Source: Novosphingobium lindaniclasticum LE124 (GTDB taxonomy: Bacteria; Pseudomonadota; Alphaproteobacteria; Sphingomonadales; Sphingomonadaceae). From it: a stretch of DNA of 64,000 nt. The stretch covers positions 17,077 to 81,076 of the forward strand of contig NZ_ATHL01000011.1 in NCBI RefSeq assembly GCF_000445125.1. The letters are read 5' to 3'. Below are positions 25,720 to 34,064 of this stretch, in pieces. The notes below the pieces were generated by a model. That model worked only from the letters and a program-made list of their open reading frames with translations, was not told the origin of the DNA and made no database searches. The number at the start of each line of letters is the position of its first letter. Position 1 is the stretch's first letter. The position numbers and the translations under genes were made by a program.

Positions 25720-26427
25720 ATGACTGTTCCGTCCACGCTTCCGGCCACGCTCACCACCTCGCTTCCGGGCGACATCGAACTGCGCGTGAGCGCCGAGCCG
25801 GTACCCTACCGCGCCGCGCTCGAGGAAATGACCTCGCGCAACGCGCAGATCGCCGCCGGAGAGGCGCGCGAACTGATCTGGCTGCTCGAACATCCGCCCG
25901 TCTACACCGCCGGCACCAGCGCCGACCTCACCGAACTGCTCGATCCCCGATTCGAAGTGGTCGAGGCCGGGCGCGGCGGGCGCTACACCTATCACGGCCC
26001 CGGCCAGCGCGTTGCCTATGTCCTGCTGGACTTGCGCAAGCGTGCCCGCGACGCGCGCGGCTTCGTCCACGGCCTGGAAGGCTGGGTGATCGACACCCTG
26101 ACCGACTTCGGCGTGGAGAGCTTCCGCAGCGAAGGCCGCATCGGCATCTGGACGCAGGATGTGGACGGGCGCGAGGCCAAGATCGGCGCGATCGGCGTGC
26201 GCATCCGCAAATGGGTGACGATGCACGGCTTTGCGGTGAACATTCGCCCGGACCTTTCTCATTTCACCGGCATCGTGCCTTGCGGGATCGACGAATTCGG
26301 CGTCACCAGCCTGTCGCGCCTCGGCCGCGAAGTCGATTTCGCCACCTGGGACGAGGCGCTGATAGCCCGCGCACCTGCGTTCCTGGCGGCACTCGACCGC
26401 CCCTGCCCCACGGAGAAGCCCGCATGA
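25720..26427 (+). CDS. lipB: Octanoyl-[acyl-carrier protein]:protein N-octanoyltransferase
   Basis: A 235-aa enzyme that moves octanoate from ACP to lipoyl domains, the first step of lipoylation. [56 protein letters not shown] and the active-site FTGIVPCGI with catalytic Cys (and the preceding Lys) are all present. The ATG at 25720 is the first reasonable start. It overlaps the next gene, a small lipoprotein, by ATGA. Confidence 0.95.
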   Translation: MTVPSTLPATLTTSLPGDIELRVSAEPVPYRAALEEMTSRNAQIAAGEARELIWLLEHPPVYTAGTSADLTELLDPRFEVVEAGRGGRYTYHGPGQRVAYVLLDLRKRARDARGFVHGLEGWVIDTLTDFGVESFRSEGRIGIWTQDVDGREAKIGAIGVRIRKWVTMHGFAVNIRPDLSHFTGIVPCGIDEFGVTSLSRLGREVDFATWDEALIARAPAFLAALDRPCPTEKPA

Positions 26428-26744
26428 CCTCGCCCCGGAATACCGCGAAGCTGGCGCTGCTCGTCGTGGCCTCGACCTTGCCGGCGCTGGGCGCCTGCAA
26501 GCAGGAAGAGAGCCCCAGCCAGAAGGCGGCAGCCGGCGCGAAGATCCTGCCGCGCTCGGTGGGGGACGACATGCTGCCCTACGACACGGCGCGCTCGCAG
26601 TCCCCGCTCGCCGAGCCCGCAGCGGCTACGGCGCCGTCGGGTCGTTCGGCGCGCGGCACCGCGAGCGAGGCCGCGACGGTGGACGACACCGCCGCGGATG
26701 CGGCCGCAGCCGCTGCCGATGTCGAGGCGGCGACGACCGAGTAG
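26424..26744 (+). CDS. Small hypothetical lipoprotein
   Basis: A 106-aa protein with a signal peptide and a lipobox-like LGAC at residue 25 ([11 protein letters not shown]). The mature part is Ala/Glu/Asp-rich with low complexity and probably disordered. It is translationally coupled to lipB (ATGA overlap). Function unknown. Confidence 0.65.
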   Translation: MTSPRNTAKLALLVVASTLPALGACKQEESPSQKAAAGAKILPRSVGDDMLPYDTARSQSPLAEPAAATAPSGRSARGTASEAATVDDTAADAAAAAADVEAATTE

Positions 26745-26795
26745 AAGCCTGCGACGCCGGGCCCACCGGCATCGCAGGCTGAAACGGCAATTCGC

Positions 26796-27980
26796 TTAGA
26801 GCGCCTTTTCGTAGATCGCGTATTCGCGGTTGATCTTGCTGTCGATCGCGCCGGCAATGGCGACCATGCCCTGGTTGTCGTCCAGCACCCAACCGATCTC
26901 GGCGCGCTTGGCCCCGAACCGCTCGACAGCCGATCGGCGGATATATTCGATCATCATGAAAGCAAGTTGGCTGGCGAGTCGGGAAGATTGCAGCTTCTTG
27001 CGCACGCCCATCAGCGGTACGCGCATGTCCGCCGGGTGGGGCTTGCGCAGCCAGAGCAGCAGCTTGAGCAGGCCCAGGATCGAAGGCTTGCCCTTGGGAC
27101 CGTTCAGCCGCTTCTGCGCCTGGTTGAGATCAGGCCAGGTCATCATGAAGGCCACCGCCTCGCCTTCGTACTCGGCGATGCGGATGAGGCTGGGATGGAC
27201 CAGCGGCTTCAAGGCCTTGCCGGTATATTCGATCTCCTTCTCGGTGAAGGGAACGAAGCCCCAGTTATCCGACCAGGCATCGTTGAGGATCTCGCAGATC
27301 AGCGCCGCTTCCTCGTCGAAGCGCTTGGGATCGACTTCGCGGATGCGGATCTTCGCATTCTTCTCGCCCGAGGAGACGATGCGCTGGATCAACGGCGGGA
27401 ACTGCTTCGTCACGTCCAGGTCATAGGTGTAGAGCGTCTTCACGCGCTCGTAGCCGGCGCCTTCGATCCAGGGCCGGTAAGCCGGATCATGGTGCGCCAT
27501 CATCACCATCGGCGCGTGATCGAAGCCGAGAACCTGCAGGCCCGGCTCCTCCCAGACGGACAAGTTCATCGGCGCCAGCACGCGGGTCATGCCTTCTTCG
27601 CGCAGCCAGTTCTCGGCGGCGGCGATCAGGGCCGTGGCGGCGTCCTCGTCGTCTGCCTCGATGGCGCCCCAGTTGCCCGTGCCCGGCCCCATGCCCTGCT
27701 CGGGCGGCTGTTTCAGCGCCAGTTCATCGATATGTGCCGATATGCGCCCGACGACCTGATCCCCGCGTTTGGCAAGGAACAGTTGCCCATGGGCATGGTC
27801 CCAGAACGGGTTCTTGCCCGGCGTGAACTTGGAGATTTCCTCCGAGCGCAGATTCGGCACCCAGTTTGCATCAGCCGCGCCATTTTGACCTGACGCATAG
27901 TGCCGATAAGCGTAATCGACGAAGGCGTTCCTGTCGGCCTTGCTGGACACGGGTGTGATGACTAGTTCGGCTTTGGCCAC
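26796..27980 (-). CDS. GNAT-like N-acetyltransferase family protein
   Basis: A 394-aa protein. The N-terminal part (FVDYAYRHY, WVPNLRSEE, NPFWDHAHGQLFLAKRGDQVVGRISAH) matches a widespread bacterial family annotated as N-acetyltransferase, with a second GNAT-like half around IRIAEYEGEAVAFMMTWPDL and a C-terminal ERFGAKRAEIGWVLDDN. Substrate unknown. The start is GTG at 27980 with GGCAGG upstream; the frame is open further but without family resemblance. It is convergent with the small lipoprotein gene. Confidence 0.75.
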   Translation of the reverse strand: MAKAELVITPVSSKADRNAFVDYAYRHYASGQNGAADANWVPNLRSEEISKFTPGKNPFWDHAHGQLFLAKRGDQVVGRISAHIDELALKQPPEQGMGPGTGNWGAIEADDEDAATALIAAAENWLREEGMTRVLAPMNLSVWEEPGLQVLGFDHAPMVMMAHHDPAYRPWIEGAGYERVKTLYTYDLDVTKQFPPLIQRIVSSGEKNAKIRIREVDPKRFDEEAALICEILNDAWSDNWGFVPFTEKEIEYTGKALKPLVHPSLIRIAEYEGEAVAFMMTWPDLNQAQKRLNGPKGKPSILGLLKLLLWLRKPHPADMRVPLMGVRKKLQSSRLASQLAFMMIEYIRRSAVERFGAKRAEIGWVLDDNQGMVAIAGAIDSKINREYAIYEKAL

Positions 27981-28139
27981 GATCCTGCCTTTGTTCCGCT
28001 TTATGGGGATTGCTGGGATCGCGACCTGCGGTCGGTCCCGGCACCTTGTCAAGCGGGACTGCGATGCAGGACCGCCTGCAAACACTCTCCGGGCCGTTTA
28101 TGCCCGAAGACTTTGAATTCGGACTTTGGACTCGAAAGT

Positions 28140-29240
28140 ATGATTGCCCAGGATGCCATCGATCTGACGCCCGCGCGTGAAGCGCCGCTTCCGCGCGAGG
28201 CGGTGCGCCCGCGCTCCTCGGAAATCCCTGACGACAAGGCGATGATGCGCGCCGCCGTCGAACTGACGCGCGACATTTCGCGCGCCCGGCCCGAGATCTA
28301 CTGGCCGGACATGCTGGGTTCGGCCGCCGTCGGCTATGCCGCGCTGGCAGGCACGATCCTGGTGGACAACACCTGGGCGGCGGTGGCTCTCGGTCTCGTC
28401 TCGGCCCTCGCGCTTTACCGTGCGCTGCTGTTCATCCACGAACTGACCCACATCCATCGCGATGCCCTGCCGGGCTTCCGCTTCACGTGGAACCTCCTGG
28501 TCGGCATTCCGATGCTGATCCCCTCGCTGATGTACGAGGGCGTCCATACGATCCACCATACCCGCACGCGCTACGGCACGGTGGAAGATCCCGAATACCT
28601 GCCGCTGGCGCTGATGAAGCCCTGGAGCCTGCCGGTCTTCGCGCTCACCGCCATTCTGCTGCCGGTGTCGCTGCTGATCCGCTCGGCCGTGCTGGTGCCG
28701 CTGGGCGCCGTGATTCCGCCGTTGCGCCGGCTCGTCTGGGGTCGGGCTTCGGCGCTGGCGATCAATCCGCAGTTCAGCCGCCGCGCTGCGGAAGGCCCGT
28801 TCGCGCGCATGGTCTTCTGGCAGGAGCTGGGCTGTTCGGTCTGGGCGCTGGGGGTGCTGGCGGCAAGCTATGCCTACGGCTGGCGGCCCCTGCTGATCGC
28901 GCTCTGCGTGGTTTCGCTCACGGCCTTCCTCAACCAGGTCCGCACGCTCGTCGCCCACCTCTGGGAGAACGACGGAGACGCCATGACGGTGACGGCGCAG
29001 TACCTCGATTCGGTGAATGTGCCGCCGCCGGCGAAGTTCTCTGAACTCTGGGCTCCGGTCGGCCTGCGCTATCACGCACTGCATCACCTGCTGCCGTCGA
29101 TGCCCTATCACTCGCTGGCGGAGGCGCATCGCCGCCTTGCCGGGCAGTTCGGCTCGGGTTCGACGTATTCGAAGGCGAACTATCCGGGGTTGATGCCCCT
29201 GCTCGAACGCCTTGCGAGAAGCACGATGGGAACCCGTTGA
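28140..29240 (+). CDS. Membrane fatty acid desaturase
   Basis: A 366-aa integral-membrane di-iron enzyme. Three histidine clusters are visible: HELTHIH, HTIHHT and the C-terminal HALHHLLP, with four or five membrane helices between them. Chain length and double-bond position are unknown. The ATG at 28140 was chosen over an in-frame TTG at 28113; neither has a strong ribosome-binding site. A strong terminator follows. Confidence 0.85.
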   Translation: MIAQDAIDLTPAREAPLPREAVRPRSSEIPDDKAMMRAAVELTRDISRARPEIYWPDMLGSAAVGYAALAGTILVDNTWAAVALGLVSALALYRALLFIHELTHIHRDALPGFRFTWNLLVGIPMLIPSLMYEGVHTIHHTRTRYGTVEDPEYLPLALMKPWSLPVFALTAILLPVSLLIRSAVLVPLGAVIPPLRRLVWGRASALAINPQFSRRAAEGPFARMVFWQELGCSVWALGVLAASYAYGWRPLLIALCVVSLTAFLNQVRTLVAHLWENDGDAMTVTAQYLDSVNVPPPAKFSELWAPVGLRYHALHHLLPSMPYHSLAEAHRRLAGQFGSGSTYSKANYPGLMPLLERLARSTMGTR

Positions 29241-29245
29241 AAACG

Positions 29246-29278
29246 AAAAGCCCCGCGGAAGACGCGGGGCTTTTTTTA
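29246..29278 (+). terminator. Intrinsic terminator after the desaturase
   Basis: Stem AAAAGCCCCGCG / CGCGGGGCTTTT with a six-base loop, followed by seven T. It probably also stops the converging lptG transcript, given the A-run on the left. Confidence 0.88.
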
Positions 29279-29299
29279 TCGGGCACTGCTCTTTCCAGG

Positions 29300-30397
29300 C
29301 TACTCTTCGGTGCGGATCAGCACCGTCTCGCCGATCAGCGTGAAGAGCACGAAAGGCGCCCAGGCGGCGATGAGCGGCGGGTACCCGCCGAAGTTGCCCA
29401 TGGCCAGCGCCGCATTGTCGAGCACGAAGTACGCGAAGCCCAGCGCCATGCCGATCACGGCGCGGATCAGCAATTGGCCCGAGCGCGCCAGGCCGAAGGC
29501 CGCCACGGCTCCCAGCAGCGGCATCAGCACCGAGGAAAACGGACCAGACAGCTTGTGCCACCATGCCGCCTCCAGTTCGCTGGTTCGGCGCCCGGCCACT
29601 TTCATCGCTTCGATCGAAGAGGAAAGTTGGAACAGGTTCTCCGAATCGGCATCGACCTTGGAGATCATGATCTTTTCCGGCGTGATGCCCGGCGCGACGG
29701 TGGCGGAGGCCAGCCGCGTCGTGGTCGTCGTCGCCACATCGAACCGCGTCGCGTTCTGGAAGCGCCAGCCCGGATTGGCGAAGGCGGCGCGATCGGCGCG
29801 AAGCTGCTCGACGATGATGCCGTTGCCGTCGCGGCGGTAATAGGTGACGCCGCGCAGGACCATCCGCTCGCCCTGCCCTTCCAGGCTGGCGGCCATCAGC
29901 AGGTCGCGGCCGTCCGCCAGGTAGAGGTTCGCCTTCACGCTGGGATCGTTGGGGACCGGCCCATAATTGGCGGCCTGCCACGCACTGAGGGTCGCCGTGG
30001 AGCGCGTGACGATGCGTTCGTTGAAAGCCAGACTGCCTAGCGAGATGACCAGCGCCGTCAGGATCAGCGGTGCCAGCACCTGGTGCGCCGACAGGCCCGC
30101 CGCCTTCATCGAGATCACCTCGCTGTTCTGATTCAGCGTGGCGAGCGTTATGATCGTCGCCAGCAGCACCGAATAAGGAAGGAACCGCGCCACCAGCTGG
30201 GGCACGCGCAAGGACACGTAGTAGAGCAATTGCTCCTGTCCATTGCCGGGATAGGCAAGGATGTCCCCGCTCTCACCCAGCAGGTCCAGCATCTGGAGCA
30301 CCAGCACCAGCATGAACAGAACCGCCAGGATCCGGGTGACGAAAAGGCGCGCCAGATACCAGGTCAGCGTGCGCGAAGGGAAGAATTCCAGCTGCAT
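29300..30397 (-). CDS. lptG: LPS export permease LptG
   Basis: A 365-aa inner-membrane subunit of the LptB2FGC transporter, which extracts lipopolysaccharide for delivery to the outer membrane. LARLFVTRILAVLFML, the second helix ending VPQLVARFLPYSVLLATI, the SEVISMKAAGLS coupling-helix region and the C-terminal helices are typical. The periplasmic beta-jellyroll domain occupies about residues 130-260. It starts one base after the lptF stop codon, so the two are translated together. Confidence 0.93.
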   Translation of the reverse strand: MQLEFFPSRTLTWYLARLFVTRILAVLFMLVLVLQMLDLLGESGDILAYPGNGQEQLLYYVSLRVPQLVARFLPYSVLLATIITLATLNQNSEVISMKAAGLSAHQVLAPLILTALVISLGSLAFNERIVTRSTATLSAWQAANYGPVPNDPSVKANLYLADGRDLLMAASLEGQGERMVLRGVTYYRRDGNGIIVEQLRADRAAFANPGWRFQNATRFDVATTTTTRLASATVAPGITPEKIMISKVDADSENLFQLSSSIEAMKVAGRRTSELEAAWWHKLSGPFSSVLMPLLGAVAAFGLARSGQLLIRAVIGMALGFAYFVLDNAALAMGNFGGYPPLIAAWAPFVLFTLIGETVLIRTEE

Positions 30398-30398
30398 C

Positions 30399-31625
30399 TC
30401 AAGAGGCGTCCGCAGGTTCGGGCAGCACGGGTCCGCGACGGCTGCGCTTCAGCAGCGACTTGAATCGCTTGACCACGATTTCGGCGCCCTTCTCGAGCCA
30501 GCCTATCGCCTGGCCGCCCGGCACGTAGGCGACGCGCCAGTACATCCACAGGATCAATGCCGCGAAGACGAAGAACGGGCCCCAGAGGCCGAGGATCGGG
30601 TTCATCTTGCCCAGGGACGCGACGTCCGCCGCATATTGGTTCACCTTGTGATAGGCGACCACCATGACGATCGAGACGAACAGGCCCAGGGCCGACGTCG
30701 AGCGCTTGGGCGGAATCGCCAGCGCCACGGCCAGCAGCGGCAGCAGCAGCATCATGATCACTTCGACCATGCGATAATTGAAGTTGGCCTGGCTCGAGAT
30801 CCGCTCTTCCTCGGGCAGGCTCTTGTTCCAGCCAAGCTTGGCGAGTTCCGGCAGCAGGTATTCCCGGTCCGAGCCGCCGCGCTTGCGGAACTTCTCGATC
30901 TGCGGAAGCTCGATCGGCAGGTCGTGACGGGTGAAGGACAGCACCCGCGGTTCCTTGCCCGGCATGTCCTGGATGATCTGGCCTTGGTCCAGGCGCAGGA
31001 TGATGGTGTCGGGCGCGCCTTCGAGCGCAAGGAATTGCCCCTGCCGCGCCGAAATCGATAGCACCTGGCCCTTTTCGTTAGCAACGCGCGCAAAAATGCC
31101 GATCAGGCGGCGGCCGTTGTCGCGGCTCTCGTCCACTCTCAGCGCGATACGGTCCTTGAGCGCGTTGAACTCACCGACCTTGATCGAAGCGCCGAGCGCC
31201 CCCGATTTCAGTTCGTAGTTCAGCTCTTCGTAGTAGTAGCGGGCGAGCGGCTGGAGATAACCGACGATGGCGAAATTCAGCGCCGCCAGCAGCAGCGCCA
31301 AGATATAGGGAACCCGCAGCAGCCGCGTATAGCTGAGACCGACCGCGCGCATGACGTCCAGTTCGCTCGATGTCGCCAGTTTGCGGAAGGCCAGCAGAAT
31401 GCCGAGCATCAGCCCGAGCGGAATCGCCAGGCTGGCATATTCGGGCAGGAGATTGGCCAGCATCTTGAAGACGACGCCGATCGGCCCGCCCTCGGTCGCC
31501 ACGAAGTCGAACAGCCGCAGCATCTTGTCGAGCACGAGCAAGGACGCCGCGAGCAGAAAGATGCTGAGCATCGGCACCAGCACGAGGCGAAAGATGTAGC
31601 GATCGATGGCGCTGAGAAATTTCAC
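30399..31625 (-). CDS. lptF: LPS export permease LptF
   Basis: A 408-aa partner of LptG, with three membrane helices, a periplasmic jellyroll (about residues 140-270) and three more helices. LPEYASLAIPLGLMLGILLAFRKLATSSELDVMRAVGLS contains the coupling helix. The C-terminal tail of about 60 residues is cytosolic and basic. It is the first gene of the lptF-lptG pair. Confidence 0.93.
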   Translation of the reverse strand: MKFLSAIDRYIFRLVLVPMLSIFLLAASLLVLDKMLRLFDFVATEGGPIGVVFKMLANLLPEYASLAIPLGLMLGILLAFRKLATSSELDVMRAVGLSYTRLLRVPYILALLLAALNFAIVGYLQPLARYYYEELNYELKSGALGASIKVGEFNALKDRIALRVDESRDNGRRLIGIFARVANEKGQVLSISARQGQFLALEGAPDTIILRLDQGQIIQDMPGKEPRVLSFTRHDLPIELPQIEKFRKRGGSDREYLLPELAKLGWNKSLPEEERISSQANFNYRMVEVIMMLLLPLLAVALAIPPKRSTSALGLFVSIVMVVAYHKVNQYAADVASLGKMNPILGLWGPFFVFAALILWMYWRVAYVPGGQAIGWLEKGAEIVVKRFKSLLKRSRRGPVLPEPADAS

Positions 31626-31913
31626 GCTGAAAGGTTCACCGGGGCGTCGTCATAAAACCGTGCACCCCAAGCCCTTAACGACTTGGCGCCAAGGGGCAAA
31701 GCGAATTGTCTTGCCCGGTTGCATCGCGATCGGCAGCGATCCCCGGCAAAACGACAAAGCGGAATACAGCCGCGCCGAACCGCAGCGAGATGACGGACAG
31801 GTCAGCGGCTCGCGGCGACTGAAAGGCAGCAGGGGTTACCGGAAGATCGGAATCGGGGCCGGCCAAGCCGCACGGATCCGGCGATCACCAGGCTGAAATC
31901 GAGATGAGCTCGC

Positions 31914-32339
31914 TCAGGCCTTTTCGAGCGTGCACTGGAGCGGATGCTGGTTCTGCCGGGCGAAGTCCATGACCTGGTTCACCTTGGTTTCCGCGATCTC
32001 GTAAGGGAAGATCCCGCAGACACCCACACCCTTTTGGTGGACATGCAGCATGACGCGCGTCGCCTGCTCAAGATCCATATGGAAGAACCGCTTCAGCACC
32101 ATGACCACGAACTCCATCGGAGTATAGTCGTCATTCAGCATCAAAACCTTGAACTGGCTCGGCTTTTTAGGCTTGGCGCGGGTTTTGGTAGCTATGCCAA
32201 GCTGGTCGTCTCCATCCGTGCCACGATCGGAATCCTGGTCGTCCGCGGCGCGAGCGGGCGCGTTGGGAATCCAGTCGGCGCACTGGCCGTGCGCAGGCAG
32301 GGGGAGAGGCAATCTGGAATCGGCAGCAAGGGATAGCAT
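31914..32339 (-). CDS. clpS: ClpAP protease adaptor ClpS
   Basis: A 141-aa adaptor that recognises N-degrons and delivers substrates to ClpA. The core [17 protein letters not shown], with the conserved Asn/Asp, is followed by the helix [37 protein letters not shown] and the C-terminal [10 protein letters not shown]. The N-terminal extension of about 60 residues is long and disordered, and the start (ATG at 32339 here) is uncertain. The spacer of 288 bases to lptF holds nothing recognisable. Confidence 0.92.
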   Translation of the reverse strand: MLSLAADSRLPLPLPAHGQCADWIPNAPARAADDQDSDRGTDGDDQLGIATKTRAKPKKPSQFKVLMLNDDYTPMEFVVMVLKRFFHMDLEQATRVMLHVHQKGVGVCGIFPYEIAETKVNQVMDFARQNQHPLQCTLEKA

Positions 32340-32425
32340 GATGACAGAATATCGTATTGCGCGGCCCGGAAACAAGATGCTCCGGCCGATTTTGAAGTCG
32401 GGATCGCCCGGCGGGACGACAAAAC

Positions 32426-32451
32426 GGCCGGGTGGGAACCCCCACCCGGCC
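32426..32451 (-). terminator. Intrinsic terminator of the phasin gene
   Basis: An 11-bp stem GGCCGGGTGGG (32426-32436) / CCCACCCGGCC (32441-32451) is followed on the minus strand by GTTTTGT. It lies 35 bases after the phasin stop codon. Confidence 0.82.
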
Positions 32452-32485
32452 ATCTGCTAAACAGCCGTCAAAGCCCTGACGCGGC

Positions 32486-33604
32486 TCAGGCCGCGACGTT
32501 GCGCGCCTTTTCGACGGCAACGCTGACGCGGCCCGAGATCGGCGCAACCGTGTCGCTGAACAGCTTGAGAGCGGCTTCGCTGTTCTTCGAACCGTAAGCG
32601 ACGGCGCTGTCGAAGTTCTTGCGCAGGATGTCGCCCTGCAGCTTGAAGAAGTCGGTCGGCGACTTGGCGGCGGCGAGTTCCTTGATGTCACCGGTGAAGG
32701 TTTCGAACGCGGTGCGGCTTTCGGCCACCAGTTCCGAACCCATGCCCTGAAGGCCTTCGGCGAAGATCTTGCCCGATTCGATAACGGCTTCGACATTGCC
32801 CTTGGCGAAATCGCGGGCTTCGCCGAACGCAACCGAGCTCTTCTCGAAAGCGGCCTTGGCCTTGGCCTGAGCCTCGGTCATGGCACCCTGGAATCCGGCG
32901 AAGTTAGAGCTGATGTCCATCGTTTTTTCCTCAAGGATGAAGGGATTAAACAGTCCTGCAAACATATTGGTCTTGGGCTCGGCGATCTCTGCCGCCTTGC
33001 CTGATGCTGCGGAAGGTGCCGCCACGCGAGCGGCCACGTCCTGGGCAACCTTGTCGTCCGGCCGGGCCGCGACGGGCGCGACCTGGGAAACCGGAGCGTT
33101 CGAACCCGCGGAGGTGCCGGTCTGGGCCGGCGGCAGCGGTAACGAATTCTTCTGGGCCGGCGCAACGGGCTTGGGCGCTGCGACCTTTGCCGCCGGCGTC
33201 TTCACGGCCGGCGCAACGGGCGTGAGCACCGGTGCCTCGACAGCGGAAGCCTCGACAGCGGGACCCTTGGGCGCTTTCGCCTTGACGGGTCCCTTGCTCA
33301 TTGCCGGCTTCGGCGCAATCGCCGGCGCAACGGGCTTGGAGATCGGGGCCTTCGAAACCGGCGGTTTGGAAATCGGTTGGGGCAACCCGGGCAGCGGAGC
33401 GGAAGCGGAGGACGCCGATTTTGCGGACGAAGCCTTCGCATCGCCCGTCTTGCCAGCGCCCGTCCTGCCCGCACCCACCTTGCCGTCGGTCGACGACTTG
33501 ACGTCGAAATCGGTCTTCAGCGGTGCAGCGGACGTCTTAGCGGCTGCGGCCTCGTAAGCCTTTTCAGCGCGCGCATCGTCTTTCGTCTCTTCCTGGCCGG
33601 CCAT
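32486..33604 (-). CDS. phaP: Phasin (PHA granule-associated protein) with long Ala/Pro/Lys-rich N-terminus
   Basis: A 372-aa protein. The C-terminal 145 residues (from about MDISSNFAGFQGAMTEAQAK) form the helical phasin domain that coats PHA granules: SGKIFAEGLQGMGSELVAESR and SPTDFFKLQGDILRKNFDSA are family-like. The first 225 residues are low-complexity Ala/Pro/Lys repeats (for example PVSKAPISKPVAPAIAPKP), much like histone-H1-type or PhaF-like tails that may touch DNA, although here the basic part is N-terminal. The ATG at 33604 gives MAGQEETK. It is downstream of phaC, separated by a spacer with PhaR-like sites. Confidence 0.85.
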   Translation of the reverse strand: MAGQEETKDDARAEKAYEAAAAKTSAAPLKTDFDVKSSTDGKVGAGRTGAGKTGDAKASSAKSASSASAPLPGLPQPISKPPVSKAPISKPVAPAIAPKPAMSKGPVKAKAPKGPAVEASAVEAPVLTPVAPAVKTPAAKVAAPKPVAPAQKNSLPLPPAQTGTSAGSNAPVSQVAPVAARPDDKVAQDVAARVAAPSAASGKAAEIAEPKTNMFAGLFNPFILEEKTMDISSNFAGFQGAMTEAQAKAKAAFEKSSVAFGEARDFAKGNVEAVIESGKIFAEGLQGMGSELVAESRTAFETFTGDIKELAAAKSPTDFFKLQGDILRKNFDSAVAYGSKNSEAALKLFSDTVAPISGRVSVAVEKARNVAA

Positions 33605-33778
33605 GTGACACTTCCTGCTTTTCTGCTGGCAATTAGGTCTGGGGCGGATCGCGAGAGAGAACTTGGCGCGGCGGATAATCACCCGCTTTCAGATCGCCCT
33701 CTCCCGACCACGATTCGGAAAATCTCTGTGCTGCGATGCACAATAGGGGTTTGCAGAAGCGAAGTCAATCAATTCATG

Positions 33779-33872
33779 TTGCAGTGCAGCATGGCATTTG
33801 CAAGGCACTTTGCGTCGGAAGCAGGCTTGCAGCCTGTTCCCTCCGGGAGACCGGTGCGGACTTGCAGTGCAA
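33779..33872. promoter_or_regulatory. phaR: TTGCAGTGCA repeats, possible PhaR sites upstream of the phasin
   Basis: TTGCAGTGCA occurs at 33779-33788 and as part of the palindrome TTGCAGTGCAA at 33862-33872. Further TGC-rich sequence (ATTTGCAAGGCACTTTGC, GCTTGCAGCC) lies between. PhaR regulators of PHA metabolism bind such TGC-rich palindromes near phasin and phaR genes. No phaR gene is in the window, so binding is an inference from pattern and position. Confidence 0.5.
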
Positions 33873-34064
33873 AAGACTTAGCACCTGCAAAACTTACGGA
33901 AATCCCGATCAGGTCCGAAGTGAACGAACCTTCCTGCGGCCGTCCCGAAGGGCAGTGCGCTCGCCGGGAACGGAGAAGCCGAGACATGCGAGGATGTCGC
34001 GCGGCCCCGGCTTCGAAAAACAAACAGCCGTTATGGTGCCAGTTTTGCACCGAGACGGTGCCCC

